From an uncultured Prevotella sp. (GTDB lineage Bacteria > Bacteroidota > Bacteroidia > Bacteroidales > Bacteroidaceae): DNA of 64,000 nt. The stretch spans positions 124,001-188,000 of the forward strand of contig CALUGP010000001.1 of assembly GCA_944320195.1 (NCBI GenBank), read 5' to 3'. Of the stretch, positions 1 to 10,000 are shown piece after piece. Position numbers and translations under genes: made by a program. Each line of letters opens with the position of its first letter. The stretch's first letter is position 1. The notes below the pieces were generated by a model. That model saw only the letters and a program-made list of their open reading frames with translations, ran no database searches and was not told where the DNA came from.

Positions 1-145
1 CCTCGAGCTTGTGAAGGAGCGCAACAAGTGGGCTAAACGTTCAGGCACGATACAGCAGTACAACATCGTTTGGCCTATACCTCTGACTGAAATCAACCAG
101 AACGAGGACATCTCTGAGGAAGACCAGAACGAGGGCTACAGGTAG
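1..145 (+). CDS. SusD/RagB-family outer-membrane lipoprotein, C-terminal fragment
   Basis: Only the last 47 codons are present; the gene starts outside the window. The tail reads QQYNIVWPIPLTEINQNED and ends ..DQNEGYR. This matches the typical SusD/RagB ending (yPIP..EI..NP...QNPGY). SusD proteins are cell-surface glycan-binding lipoproteins that cap a SusC TonB-dependent transporter, so a susC partner is expected just upstream. The fragment marks the start of the polysaccharide utilization locus that continues to about 21785. The family call rests on a short motif and is good but not certain. Confidence 0.78.
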   Translation, partial: LELVKERNKWAKRSGTIQQYNIVWPIPLTEINQNEDISEEDQNEGYR

Positions 146-164
146 TCAGTAATTGCCTGAAATG

Positions 165-250
165 TGAAAGACGGCCTTTCGCCGTGCAAAAGGCCGTCTT
201 TCGCATTATAAAAGGCCGTCTTTTGGCCTCTAAAAGGCGGCCTTTTGCAA
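165..250. repeat. Array of four AAAGGCCGTCTTT-type units, with the rest of the 146-486 gap
   Basis: Four units at about 22-bp spacing lie directly after the susD stop. The first has the core as AAAGACGGCCTTT, the next two as AAAGGCCGTCTTT (its reverse complement), and the fourth is a variant. Units end in TTTTGCA, TTTCGCA or similar. Neighbouring units of opposite orientation can fold into a hairpin, so the array may also act as a transcript end. The remainder up to 486 holds no gene. A TATTTTTG (-7-like) box sits at 361-368 without a good -33 partner. Confidence 0.85.
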
Positions 251-486
251 AACACTGTGTTGCAGCAACTTATAAAGAAAGCTGCATGACGGTTGCCAAC
301 CATGTCGCTGACTTGCAGAAATACAAGTTTTCATAGATTATAGTGTTTGGTTTTTACATGTATTTTTGAGTTGGTGTCGAGGCGGAAAGTACGCCGGTTT
401 CATGCCAAAGGGTCATGGAATGCCGCACGTGCGGTCCGCCTCGATTTGCTTTCTCTTCTATGAATGACAAAATTTTAATACGTTTT

Positions 487-2874
487 ATGACAATAAGAAA
501 ACTCCTGGCTTCGGCCGCAATGATGGCATGCCCCTTGCTCGTTTCAGCCCAGTATGACATCAACGACGGCCGGTGGCAGATAACATTCGACCAGTCCTCA
601 AAAACGCTGACTTACACTCAAGACGGTGTCGCGCTGATAAAGAAAGCCTATGTGGCTGTGCACAATCCGGACGAGCAGCAGCTCAAGTCGACCGATTACA
701 CTGACGTGACGCTCACCGAGGAGGCTGTCAACGACGAGTTCGGCGCAGGAACGAAGTACACCTATACCTACTCAGGACTGGCAGGCAAGGACAACATCGA
801 GCAGTCGATATACATCTACCCCGACAGGGGATACATCTTGGTGGACGCTACGCTCGTGGCCAACGGCGCGACAACCAAGACAAATTACATCGCTCCGATA
901 GTTTCCGACCTGTCTTCGACCACATTTTTGCCTTCAGGCGGACGGAACTACATCTACATAATGCCGCACGACAACGACAACTGGGTGAGCTACAACGCAC
1001 AGCAGTGGAGCACCGGCCAGCCAGCAACATCGTGTGAAGTGTCTGCGGCCTACGACGTGACGAGCCGCAACGGACTTGTGGTTGGTTCGATAGAACACGA
1101 CAATTGGAAGAGCGGTGTTACCATAACTCCCAATGGCAGCAACCGCATGCGCAAGATAGAGGTGGCGGCCGGCGTGGTCAATACGATGACCAATGATGTA
1201 AATCAGGAATACCCCGAACGTCCGTCGCTTTACAAGCACGGCTCAATCTCAGGCAAGCGTGTCAGCTCTCCGCGCTATTTCCTCGGTTTCTACGATGACT
1301 GGCGCACTGGTCTTGAAGACCTGGGTGATGCCACGGCAACGCTTTCGCCCAAGCTACCTTGGGACAAGGGTACTATCTTCGCATGGCAGAGCTGGGGCGG
1401 AATGGCTCAGTATGTGAACTATGCCGGTGCCGTCAATGTAGTCGATTTCTTCAAGCAGGAGATGGAACCGGCAGGCTTTCACAATGAGAACGGGGTATCT
1501 TACATGATACTCGACTCTTATTGGGACAACCTCTCGGAAGATGAGCTAAAGCGTTTTGTAAGCAAGTGCAACGCAAATGGCCAGATACCGGGTATTTACT
1601 TCTCGCCGTTCTCCTGCTGGTATGGTGAAGAGGATGCTGAGAAATACAACCCGTCAGACAAATATAGCGGCGGATGGCAAGGCGAATACACGTTTGCCGA
1701 CATGTCGCTGAGGGCGAACGGCAAGTTGCGCAAGATTGCTTCGATAGCCCTTGACCCCACTCATCCGGGTACGATAGAGTACATACGTCGCAAGTTTGAA
1801 CTGTTCAAGGCCTGGGGCTTTAAGTATATCAAGCTCGACTTCCTCAACAATGGCACGCTAGAGGCCGACAGCTATTATGACAAGAACGTTACCACCGGCA
1901 TGCAGGCCTATACTTACGGCATGAAGAAGATTCTTGAATTTGCCGACGGAATGTTTGTCGACCTTTCCATTGCGCCGGTATTTCCGGCCATGGGCCATGC
2001 CCGCCGCATGACTTGTGACTGTTGGGGCGAGCTGGACAACAGCATGTATTGCCTCAACGGTTTGGAAATGGCATGGTGGCTCGACCGCGTTTACCAGTAC
2101 AACGACCCCGACCATCTTGTCCTCTCACGTGCAAAGACCGACGGCGAAGCCCGCATACGTTATACCTGTGGTGCTATGACAGGTACTGTATTGCTTGGAG
2201 ACAATTATTCTCTTGAAGGCTCTTATCTTGGCAATCAGGCTGAGCGTGACCTTGCGATGCGCATTGCCACCAATGCAGACATCAACGCCGTTGCTCACTT
2301 GGGCCGTTCGTTCCGCCCGGTTGAAGGTGGGCTGCTGTATAGTTCCAACCGATATGGCAAGGTATTCCGGGTAGACAACGAGTTTGTTCTTGACACTGAC
2401 GACGCTCTTTACTATGCAGTGCTCAACTATGACAAGGAAGCCGACTTCACCAAGACGGCCGACTTCAGCCGCATTGGCATCGACCCAGGCAACGTGAAGA
2501 GCATCAAGGAGTTGTGGACAGGTGCCGAAGTGCAGGTTAACGGCAATGGGTTTGACGTTACGGTGCCCAAGTGCGACGTGTGCATGTACCGCATAGAGAA
2601 AGGCACTTCTGGCATAAACTCCGTCACCGGCGGTGCCGACGACACGGGCATAAGCATAGCTTACGGCAACGGAAGCATAGCCGTGAAGGCTGCGGAGGCC
2701 ATTGCCTCGGTGCAGGTTTACGACATGCAGGGAATGCTGTTGGGGCAGTTCGCCTTCGAGAAGGGTGTAAACGAGGCCACCGTCAGCATGGGGTTCGCCC
2801 CAGGAATTTACGTTGCCAAGGTGTGCCTGGAGTCGGGACGCTCTGCAACGAAGAAAGTAGTAATAGGAAAATAG
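487..2874 (+). CDS. Secreted clan GH-D glycosidase (alpha-galactosidase-like) with type IX sorting tail
   Basis: A 795-aa protein. The ATG at 487 gives a clean signal peptide (MTIRKLLASAAMMACPLLVSAQ); an in-frame upstream extension to 415 is not peptide-like. After an N-terminal beta-sandwich region comes a (beta/alpha)8 domain. Its KLDFLNNG motif (likely nucleophile D451) and YNDPDHL (about 538-544) recall the GH27/GH36 clan, whose members cleave alpha-galactosides by a retaining mechanism. The last ~75 residues (..VYDMQG....GIYVAKV....KKVVIGK) look like a Por-secretion/type IX C-terminal sorting domain. The next gene is a close paralogue without this tail, 29 bp downstream. Exact family and substrate are uncertain; it could be a poorly classified GH-D branch. 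Confidence 0.75.
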   Translation: MTIRKLLASAAMMACPLLVSAQYDINDGRWQITFDQSSKTLTYTQDGVALIKKAYVAVHNPDEQQLKSTDYTDVTLTEEAVNDEFGAGTKYTYTYSGLAGKDNIEQSIYIYPDRGYILVDATLVANGATTKTNYIAPIVSDLSSTTFLPSGGRNYIYIMPHDNDNWVSYNAQQWSTGQPATSCEVSAAYDVTSRNGLVVGSIEHDNWKSGVTITPNGSNRMRKIEVAAGVVNTMTNDVNQEYPERPSLYKHGSISGKRVSSPRYFLGFYDDWRTGLEDLGDATATLSPKLPWDKGTIFAWQSWGGMAQYVNYAGAVNVVDFFKQEMEPAGFHNENGVSYMILDSYWDNLSEDELKRFVSKCNANGQIPGIYFSPFSCWYGEEDAEKYNPSDKYSGGWQGEYTFADMSLRANGKLRKIASIALDPTHPGTIEYIRRKFELFKAWGFKYIKLDFLNNGTLEADSYYDKNVTTGMQAYTYGMKKILEFADGMFVDLSIAPVFPAMGHARRMTCDCWGELDNSMYCLNGLEMAWWLDRVYQYNDPDHLVLSRAKTDGEARIRYTCGAMTGTVLLGDNYSLEGSYLGNQAERDLAMRIATNADINAVAHLGRSFRPVEGGLLYSSNRYGKVFRVDNEFVLDTDDALYYAVLNYDKEADFTKTADFSRIGIDPGNVKSIKELWTGAEVQVNGNGFDVTVPKCDVCMYRIEKGTSGINSVTGGADDTGISIAYGNGSIAVKAAEAIASVQVYDMQGMLLGQFAFEKGVNEATVSMGFAPGIYVAKVCLESGRSATKKVVIGK

Positions 2875-2903
2875 ACAACATTTAGCTAAAAATCACATTA
2901 ACC

Positions 2904-5012
2904 ATGGAACTTAGAAATTTACTGGCTATGGCGGCTTTAGTGGCGTGTCCCGCCATGATGTCGGCCCAGCACGACATTAAGGACGGTGCTTGGCAGATAA
3001 AGTTTGACGAGAACTCCAAGACGCTTACATACACTCAGAACGGCGTTGACTTGGTGCGCAACGCTTACGTGGCGGTTCACAATCCGGCTGAGACACAGCT
3101 CTTGTCCAAGAACTATCCTAATGTGAAACTTGACAAGAAGGCTGTAAACGACGAGTTTGGCGCTGGTACAAAGTACACCTACACCTATTCAGGCCTTCAA
3201 AACAAGGACAACATCGAGCAGTCCATATACATCTACCCTGACAAGGGGTACATGCTGGTTGACGCGGTGCTCGTTGCAAACGGCGAGACTACCAAGACTA
3301 ACTACATCGCTCCGATAGTCTCTGACAACTCGTCGACCACCTTCCTGCCCGCCGTTGGGCAGAACTACATCTACCGCATGCCGCACGACAACGACAACTG
3401 GGTAAGCTACAACGCGCAGAGTTGGACGGAAGGGCGCAGCGTTGAGTCGTGTGAAGTGTCGGTGGCTTATGACGTTATGAGCCGCAAGGGACTTGTAGTT
3501 GGCTCGATAGAGCACGACAATTGGAAGAGCGGTGTGGCCATTACACCAAGCAGCAGCAACAGCCTGAGCAAGATAACTGTGGCCGCCGGTGTGGTGAACG
3601 AGCTTACCAACGACATCAACAAGGAATTTCCTGACCGTCCGTCGCTTTACAAGCACGGCTCAATCTCAGGCAAGCGTGTCAGCTCGCCGCGCTTCTTCTT
3701 CGGCTTCTACAACGACTGGCGCAACGGTCTTGAGGACCTCGGTGACGCAACTGCGGCGCTTGAGCCGAAGCTGCCTTGGGACGGCGGCACGATATTTGCA
3801 TGGCAGAGCTGGGGCGGAATGGCGTTCGGAGTGAACTACACAGGAGTCATCGATGTGTGCAATTTCTTCAAGAACGACCTTGTAAAGGCCAATTTCCACA
3901 ATGAGAACGGCACATGTTACATGGTGCTTGATTCCGGATGGAACCTCCTCTCGGAAAAAGAACTGAAGAAGTTTGTGAAGTATTGCAAGGACAACGGCCT
4001 GCATCCGGGCGTTTACTTCACTCCGTTCTCTTATTGGGGAAATGAGGAGAACGCAAAGAAACAGAAGGTTACGGGTGCAGAGCAGTACACTTTCGCCGAC
4101 CTGGCGATAACCGCAAACGGCAAGATGCGCCGCATCGCGTCAATCGCCCTTGACCCTACACACCCGGGAACGCTGGCTTACAACAAGCAGCAGTTTGACA
4201 AGTTCAAGAAGTGGGGATTCGAGTATGTGAAGCTCGACTTCATCAACAACGGCACGCTTGAGGCCGACAAGTTCTATGCTCCTGGCATAACTACCGGTGT
4301 GCAGGCCTACAACTACGGCATGAACGAGATAATAAAGATGCTCGACGGCATGTTCATCGACCTCTCGATAGCCCCCGTGTTCCCCGCCAAAGGCCATGCG
4401 CGCCGCATCTCTTGCGACTGCTGGGGCGAGCTGGACAACAGCATGTATTGCCTTAACAGCGTTGAAATGTCATGGTGGCTCGACCGCGTTTATCAGTACA
4501 ACGACCCCGACCACCTTGTCCTCTCACGTGCAAAGACTGACGGCGAGGCACGCATCCGTTATACCTGTGGTGCCATGACAGGTACAGTCTTGCTGGGTGA
4601 CAACTATGCTACTGTTGGCGATACGATTGCCAATCCGGAAGCGGAGCGTGCCTTGGCGATGCGCGTAGCCACTAATGCCGACATCAATGCGGTGGCTCAC
4701 ATAGGGCGTTCGTTCCGTCCTGTAGACGGCGGACTCGCTTACGATTCCAACAGATATGGCAAGGCTTTCCGTGTGGACAATGAGTTTGTACTTGACACTG
4801 ACGATGCGGTTTACTACGCCGTGTTCAATTATGATCAGTCTTCTGACTTTATGAAAACGGCCGCCTTCAGCCGCATAGGCATAGATGCAGCCAAGGTGAA
4901 GAGCATCAAGGAACTTTGGACAGGTGCTAACGTGAAAGTGACAAACTGGGGCTTTGACGTCTCAATACCCAAGTGTGACGTGCGGATGTACCGCATAGAG
5001 AAAGCGCTTTAG
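2904..5012 (+). CDS. Secreted clan GH-D glycosidase, tandem paralogue without sorting tail
   Basis: A 702-aa paralogue of the preceding gene, probably in the same transcript. Signal peptide MELRNLLAMAALVACPAMMSAQ. The likely nucleophile is D445 in KLDFINNG, followed by the same CDCWGELDNSMYCLN and YNDPDHLVLSRAK blocks. Identity to the neighbour is high over the whole shared length, with stretches of about 50 nearly identical bases (for example near 3640-3690 against 1228-1278). The protein stops at CDVRMYRIEKAL, exactly where the neighbour begins its type IX tail. This copy is therefore expected to stay in the periplasm while its partner may go to the surface. Assignment to clan GH-D is by motif; the substrate is unknown. 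Confidence 0.75.
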   Translation: MELRNLLAMAALVACPAMMSAQHDIKDGAWQIKFDENSKTLTYTQNGVDLVRNAYVAVHNPAETQLLSKNYPNVKLDKKAVNDEFGAGTKYTYTYSGLQNKDNIEQSIYIYPDKGYMLVDAVLVANGETTKTNYIAPIVSDNSSTTFLPAVGQNYIYRMPHDNDNWVSYNAQSWTEGRSVESCEVSVAYDVMSRKGLVVGSIEHDNWKSGVAITPSSSNSLSKITVAAGVVNELTNDINKEFPDRPSLYKHGSISGKRVSSPRFFFGFYNDWRNGLEDLGDATAALEPKLPWDGGTIFAWQSWGGMAFGVNYTGVIDVCNFFKNDLVKANFHNENGTCYMVLDSGWNLLSEKELKKFVKYCKDNGLHPGVYFTPFSYWGNEENAKKQKVTGAEQYTFADLAITANGKMRRIASIALDPTHPGTLAYNKQQFDKFKKWGFEYVKLDFINNGTLEADKFYAPGITTGVQAYNYGMNEIIKMLDGMFIDLSIAPVFPAKGHARRISCDCWGELDNSMYCLNSVEMSWWLDRVYQYNDPDHLVLSRAKTDGEARIRYTCGAMTGTVLLGDNYATVGDTIANPEAERALAMRVATNADINAVAHIGRSFRPVDGGLAYDSNRYGKAFRVDNEFVLDTDDAVYYAVFNYDQSSDFMKTAAFSRIGIDAAKVKSIKELWTGANVKVTNWGFDVSIPKCDVRMYRIEKAL

Positions 5013-5059
5013 GCATGACGGCTGTCACGCTTGACAGTGATGCCGGCGGATACTAATAC

Positions 5060-5109
5060 AAGCTACGGCATCGGGAGCCTTTCTAAGAAGACTCCTGAAG
5101 CCGTAGCTT
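5060..5109 (+). terminator. Long hairpin between the GH-D pair and GH43
   Basis: AAGCTACGGC (5060-5069) pairs perfectly with GCCGTAGCTT (5100-5109), with an inner GGAG/CTCC helix. No T-run follows, so it may be an mRNA-stabilising or processing hairpin within the operon rather than a true terminator. Confidence 0.5.
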
Positions 5110-5197
5110 CATTAACCCTAAACCCGACTGCTGTACAGACATGTGGAATGCCGGCGGGTCTGACGCAGCGATACTGAAACAAAATTCTTTATTGGCC

Positions 5198-6829
5198 ATG
5201 ATGAGATTACACATATTATCGTTTGTCTTTTTAGTCCTTTCACCGTTTGGCATGCATTATTCTTCACCATGCAATGCCGCGGCATGCGGCGACACCAAGA
5301 CCGACCTGAGATGGGGAGACTTGGGAGACGGCACGTATGCCAATCCCGTATTAAACGGCGATTACTCTGATCCAGACGTTATCCGTGTTGGGGCGAAATA
5401 TTACATGACGTGTTCCGAATTCCATTTCATGGGCATGCCGGTGCTTGAGTCTGATGATATGATAAACTGGAAAATCATCGGACGCGTATTCAGCCGTATC
5501 AACCTGGACGGCTATTCAAGCATGGCTAAATACGGAAACGGCACATGGGCGCCTGCGTTGCGATATCATGACGGCAGGTTCTGGATATATGTCTGCACCC
5601 CGAACGAGGGGTTGTTCATGTCAATGGCTACAGACCCGGCCGGCCCGTGGACGCCTTTGCACTGCGTGAAGAGCGTGGCCGGATGGGAGGACCCCTGCCC
5701 GTTGTGGGACGATGACGGCCAGGCGTACTTGGGGCGGAGCCAACTTGGAGGAGGCCCGATCATTATCCATCGGATGAGTGCTGACGGACGCACGCTGCTT
5801 GATGACGGGCGGACGGTGTATGAAGGCCCGGTGGCCGAGGGAACAAAACTTTTCAAGAAAGACGGATACTATTATCTGAGCATACCTGAGGGTGGCGTGA
5901 GCACCGGATGGCAGACGGTGATGCGCTCAAAGAGCATTTACGGACCTTATGCCGAGAAGAAAAGGGTGCTTGAGCAAGGCTCTACCAATGTCAACGGACC
6001 CCATCAAGGTGCGCTCGTTGACACTTCGGACGGTCAATGGTGGTTCTATCATTTCCAGTCGACAGAGCCTCAGGGCCGAGTCGTCCATCTGCAACCGGTG
6101 GCATGGAAAGACGGTTTCCCGGAAATAGGGGAGGACTATGACGGCAACGGTGTGGGCGAGCCCGTAAAGGTTTGCGCCAAGCCTGCCACAGGTGTGGCCG
6201 CAGCCGTAAGTGCCCCACAGGCTTCCGATGATTTTGACAAGCCTGAACTTGGACTGCAATGGCAGTTCAATCATAATCCGCATGACGGTTATTGGTCGCT
6301 TTCCGAACGTGAAGGCTGGCTTACGATAAAGCCGCGTCATGCCTTGAAACTGCGCGACGCGGTCAACCATCTGACGCAAAAGACAATGGGCTATCGCGGT
6401 GTGGCTACGGTGAAGATTGATTTTTCAAGACTCGACGACGGCGGCCGCGTTGGCATAGGCTGCATAGGCCGTAAGCATGTGGGCGGCGGAGTGGCCGTCG
6501 CGATGCGCGGCGGCGAACGTGTGGCTGAGCTTTACATGGAGGCAGACGGGGCGGTTGAAACATTCGGAGATGTGCCGTCGACGACAGGCGGAATCATATA
6601 CATCCGTCTGGAGATAGACGCGGTGAATAATATTCACCGTTACCTGTATAGCTTTGACAATAAGGCGTTCAAGCCTTTAGGTGAAACATTCGCTTCAGGC
6701 TCGGTCGACTGGAAGGGCAGCAGAATCGGTATTTACGCATATACAACGGCTGAAGACGGCGGAAGTGCCTGTTTCGACGAGTTTGCTTACCTGTTTGACG
6801 GTCCCGGCGGACTGGCTTCAAGTGAGTGA
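5198..6829 (+). CDS. Secreted GH43 glycosidase (beta-xylosidase/alpha-arabinofuranosidase type)
   Basis: About 543 aa from the ATG at 5198 (or 5201), which opens a signal peptide (MMRLHILSFVFLVLSPFG); the in-frame extension to 5141 is rejected. The N-terminal five-bladed propeller carries the GH43 triad: general base D58 in DYSDPDVIR, a modulating Asp in WEDPCPLWDDDGQAYLG, and acid E214 in PVAEGTKLF. From about residue 350 there is a C-terminal concanavalin-like beta-sandwich (DFDKPELGLQWQFNHNP..), as in the beta-xylosidase-like GH43 subfamilies. GH43 enzymes invert arabinofuranosyl or xylosyl linkages. It follows the two GH-D genes in the same direction and probably trims side chains of the same glycan. 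Confidence 0.88.
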   Translation: MMRLHILSFVFLVLSPFGMHYSSPCNAAACGDTKTDLRWGDLGDGTYANPVLNGDYSDPDVIRVGAKYYMTCSEFHFMGMPVLESDDMINWKIIGRVFSRINLDGYSSMAKYGNGTWAPALRYHDGRFWIYVCTPNEGLFMSMATDPAGPWTPLHCVKSVAGWEDPCPLWDDDGQAYLGRSQLGGGPIIIHRMSADGRTLLDDGRTVYEGPVAEGTKLFKKDGYYYLSIPEGGVSTGWQTVMRSKSIYGPYAEKKRVLEQGSTNVNGPHQGALVDTSDGQWWFYHFQSTEPQGRVVHLQPVAWKDGFPEIGEDYDGNGVGEPVKVCAKPATGVAAAVSAPQASDDFDKPELGLQWQFNHNPHDGYWSLSEREGWLTIKPRHALKLRDAVNHLTQKTMGYRGVATVKIDFSRLDDGGRVGIGCIGRKHVGGGVAVAMRGGERVAELYMEADGAVETFGDVPSTTGGIIYIRLEIDAVNNIHRYLYSFDNKAFKPLGETFASGSVDWKGSRIGIYAYTTAEDGGSACFDEFAYLFDGPGGLASSE

Positions 6830-6892
6830 TTTGTGGACGGATGCATAATATATTGATAATCAACGCGTTATAAAAAGCGGTTTTTTACGGTG

Positions 6893-6956
6893 TGAAAGGC
6901 CGTCAATCGGCGCGTGAAAGACGGCCTTTCGCATGGCAAAAGACGGCCTTTTGCAA
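6893..6956. repeat. Short repeat array (GGCCGTC-type units) upstream of the sensor gene
   Basis: Three units: one decayed (GAAAGGCCGTCAATCGG) and two with the core as AAAGACGGCCTTT. The array lies about 50 bp before the start of the hybrid sensor gene. The in-frame ORF extension of that gene runs through the last unit, which is one reason to reject the longer start. Confidence 0.8.
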
Positions 6957-7004
6957 ACAAGGAACGGCATGGCGTTTTTGTTATACATAAAATTAAGAAT
7001 TTAT

Positions 7005-10000
7005 ATGAAGTCAAGACAGATTGTTAAGATTGCCGTATCGGCAGTGTTGTTATTGCTGGCAGTGCCTGTGGGTGGCAGGGACATATATTCGTTCCGGCAT
7101 GTGGACTACAACGTGGGACTGTCTTCAAGCAACGTGAAGTGTATCACTGAGGACAGCTATGGTTTCATGTGGCTTGGCACGAAGAACGGCCTTCATCGCT
7201 TTGACGGCATAGACACTCACAGGCTGAACTGTTTTGACTATGAGAAACATCGGGGCAACAACAACATCGGAGCCTTGTATGAGGACGAGAATAAGAAGCT
7301 GTGGGTGGGCACAGACCGTGGAGTCTACCTTTATGACCCGATAGCCGACAGCTTCAGTTTTATGGATGCAAAAGACCAGAAGACCGGCCTGAAAGCAAGC
7401 AATTGGGTACAGTCCATAGCCAGTGACGGCAAAGGCAACGTCTGGGTATTGCTGCCAAACCAGGGCATGTTCCGCTACCATGGCGACAAGGTGGAGTTTT
7501 ACCGCGTGATTTCGCCGAAGGCGAATCTCAAGGACACCCACATCGCCAACATGTGTGTCGACCGTAAGGGCAATGTATGGCTGGCTACAACAGGTGTAGG
7601 GCTGTATAAGTTCAATAAGGCGGGCAACCGTTTTGACAAGATTGTGTCAGCCGACGGAGAGACATTGGATGGCACGATGTTCATCACCGTGGCCGAGGAT
7701 ACCGACGGAACCATTGTGTTCGCTTCTTCAAACGGATATCTTTTGCGGTACAACCCGGTACAAAATAAATTCTCAAGAATACATTTCGAGCAAGAGGGAC
7801 ACCTCTATTTGCGCTGCCTTGTTTGCTTTGACAATGAGATATGGATAGGTTCGCAAGACGGACTCTACATAGTCGACAAGATTGACGGACACACGTCAGT
7901 GTTGCGTAGGAATCCGCTTAATCCGTTCAGCCTGTCTGACAACATAATATATTATATTTACAAGACCCATAGCGGAGACGCATGGGTGGGCACCACATAC
8001 GGCGGAGCCGACTACGCGTTGCGCGACAAGTTCGGCTTCGAGGTGTTCGGCTCATGGTCGGGACTGGGCGGACGCATTGTCTCAGGACTGGCTCAAGGCC
8101 CGGACAAGAGAATATGGATAGGAACTGAAGACAAGGGACTTTTCACGTTCAACACCTCTACCGGCATCATCTCGCCTGTGGCCGGGATTCCGTCACAATG
8201 TAAGTCTTCGTTGTTCCTGAAAAACTTTAACGGCAGCGTGTTCGCCGGTTTTGTGCGTGGCGGACTGATCAAGATTGACGCTGGCGGCTCAATGTCGAAT
8301 GTGCTCGACATATCAGAGGCCGACAACAGCGTGTATTCTTATCTTAAGGACAGCCGGGGCAACGAGTGGGTTGGCCTTGGCTATGCCCTCTACCGGCGCG
8401 ACGCGGACAAAAAGGAATTTGTGCATATAAGCGAGACCGGCTTCTGCTGGATATTCTACATGCTTGAGGCTCGTGACGGCACGGTGTGGCTTGCCACCAT
8501 GGGCAATGGCGTGTGGAAGTACACTCCGTCTACGGGAACGTTTAAAAGTTATTCAACGACAAAACCGGTTGACAGCGGTCTGCGTTCAGACAATATCAGT
8601 TCGATAATGGAAGACAGCCATGGCCGGATATGGTTGTCGACAGACAGGGGCGGCATAAGTTGTTATGACAAGGTGGAAGACCGTTTTACGTCGTTCGGCG
8701 TGGAAGAAGGACTTCCGGACGACGTGGCTTACAGCATGCTTGAGGACGATGGAGGGAATCTGTGGTTTGGCACGAACAAGGGTCTTGTAAGGTTTGACCC
8801 TAAAACTGAGACGGCGCGCGTTTTTACAACGAAAGACGGACTCCCTGGCAATCAGTTCAGCTACAATTCGGCTTTGCGCGGTGCTGACGGCCGCTTCTAT
8901 TTCGGCGGAGTAGGCGGCGTTACGGCGTTCAATCCGGCAATGGAAGACAGCGGAATGACATCCATGGAAGTGTGGTTCACGCGTCTGAGAGTGTTTGACC
9001 GCGAGGTAACTGTTTATACAGAAGACTCGCCTCTGCGGCGCAACATCATGTTCTCAGACCGCCTGGAATTGCCTTATGACATGGCAACGTTCTCGCTGGA
9101 CGTTGTTGCGCCTTACTTTGGTGCGGCCGGCGGCGGAGAGTATAGTTACAGGCTGCACCCCGGTAGCGGAGAGTGGGTGCGCATGGCCGATAACCGCATA
9201 TCGTTTGCAAACCTCTCTCCCGGCAGGTACAAACTCAGCGTAAGGGTTGAAAACAACGGCCGCGCGGCCGAGAGGTCTATCTCGATCGTGATAACACCGC
9301 CTTGGTGGAGCTCTGTCTGGGCCTACGCCGTATATTTGGCTTTGGCGGCTATGGCCGTGTGGGGATGGTTCGTTTGGTATCGCGGACATAAAGAGAAGCA
9401 GCTGCGTGAGCGGCAAAGGCTTTTCGAAGTGAGCAAGGAGAAGGAACTTTATCAGAACAAGGTGAACTTCTTTACGGAAGTCGCACATGAGATACGCACG
9501 CCGCTTTCTCTGATATCCGCTCCATTGGAGGCGGTTGAGGAGGCCGGAATAAAGAACAAGAGAGCGTTGCATTATCTTGAGGTGATACGCCAGAATACCA
9601 AGCGTTTGCTTAATCTCACGGGACAATTGCTTGATTTCCAGAAGCTTGGTGCCAACCGGCTGACATTGAGGAATGAAAACGTCGATATCCGTGCGCTGAT
9701 CAACGAAACGCTTTACAGGTTTGAACCTGCCTTCACTTTGAAAGGGAAAGTTCTTGAGAAAAGCATCGGTGAAGGCCGGATGATAGCTTCGACTGACAAG
9801 GAAGCGGTGACAAAGATCGTAAGCAACCTGCTCAACAATGCCTTGAAATACGCCCGCCACTTGACGAAAGTAACCCTTTCTTCAAAAGACGGATTCTTTA
9901 TTATAAAAGTAACGAGTGACGGCGAGAAGATTTCTGGCGGTGAGCGTAAGCGGATATTTGAGCCATTCTATCAGGCGGACGGACATGATAATGGAGAAAA

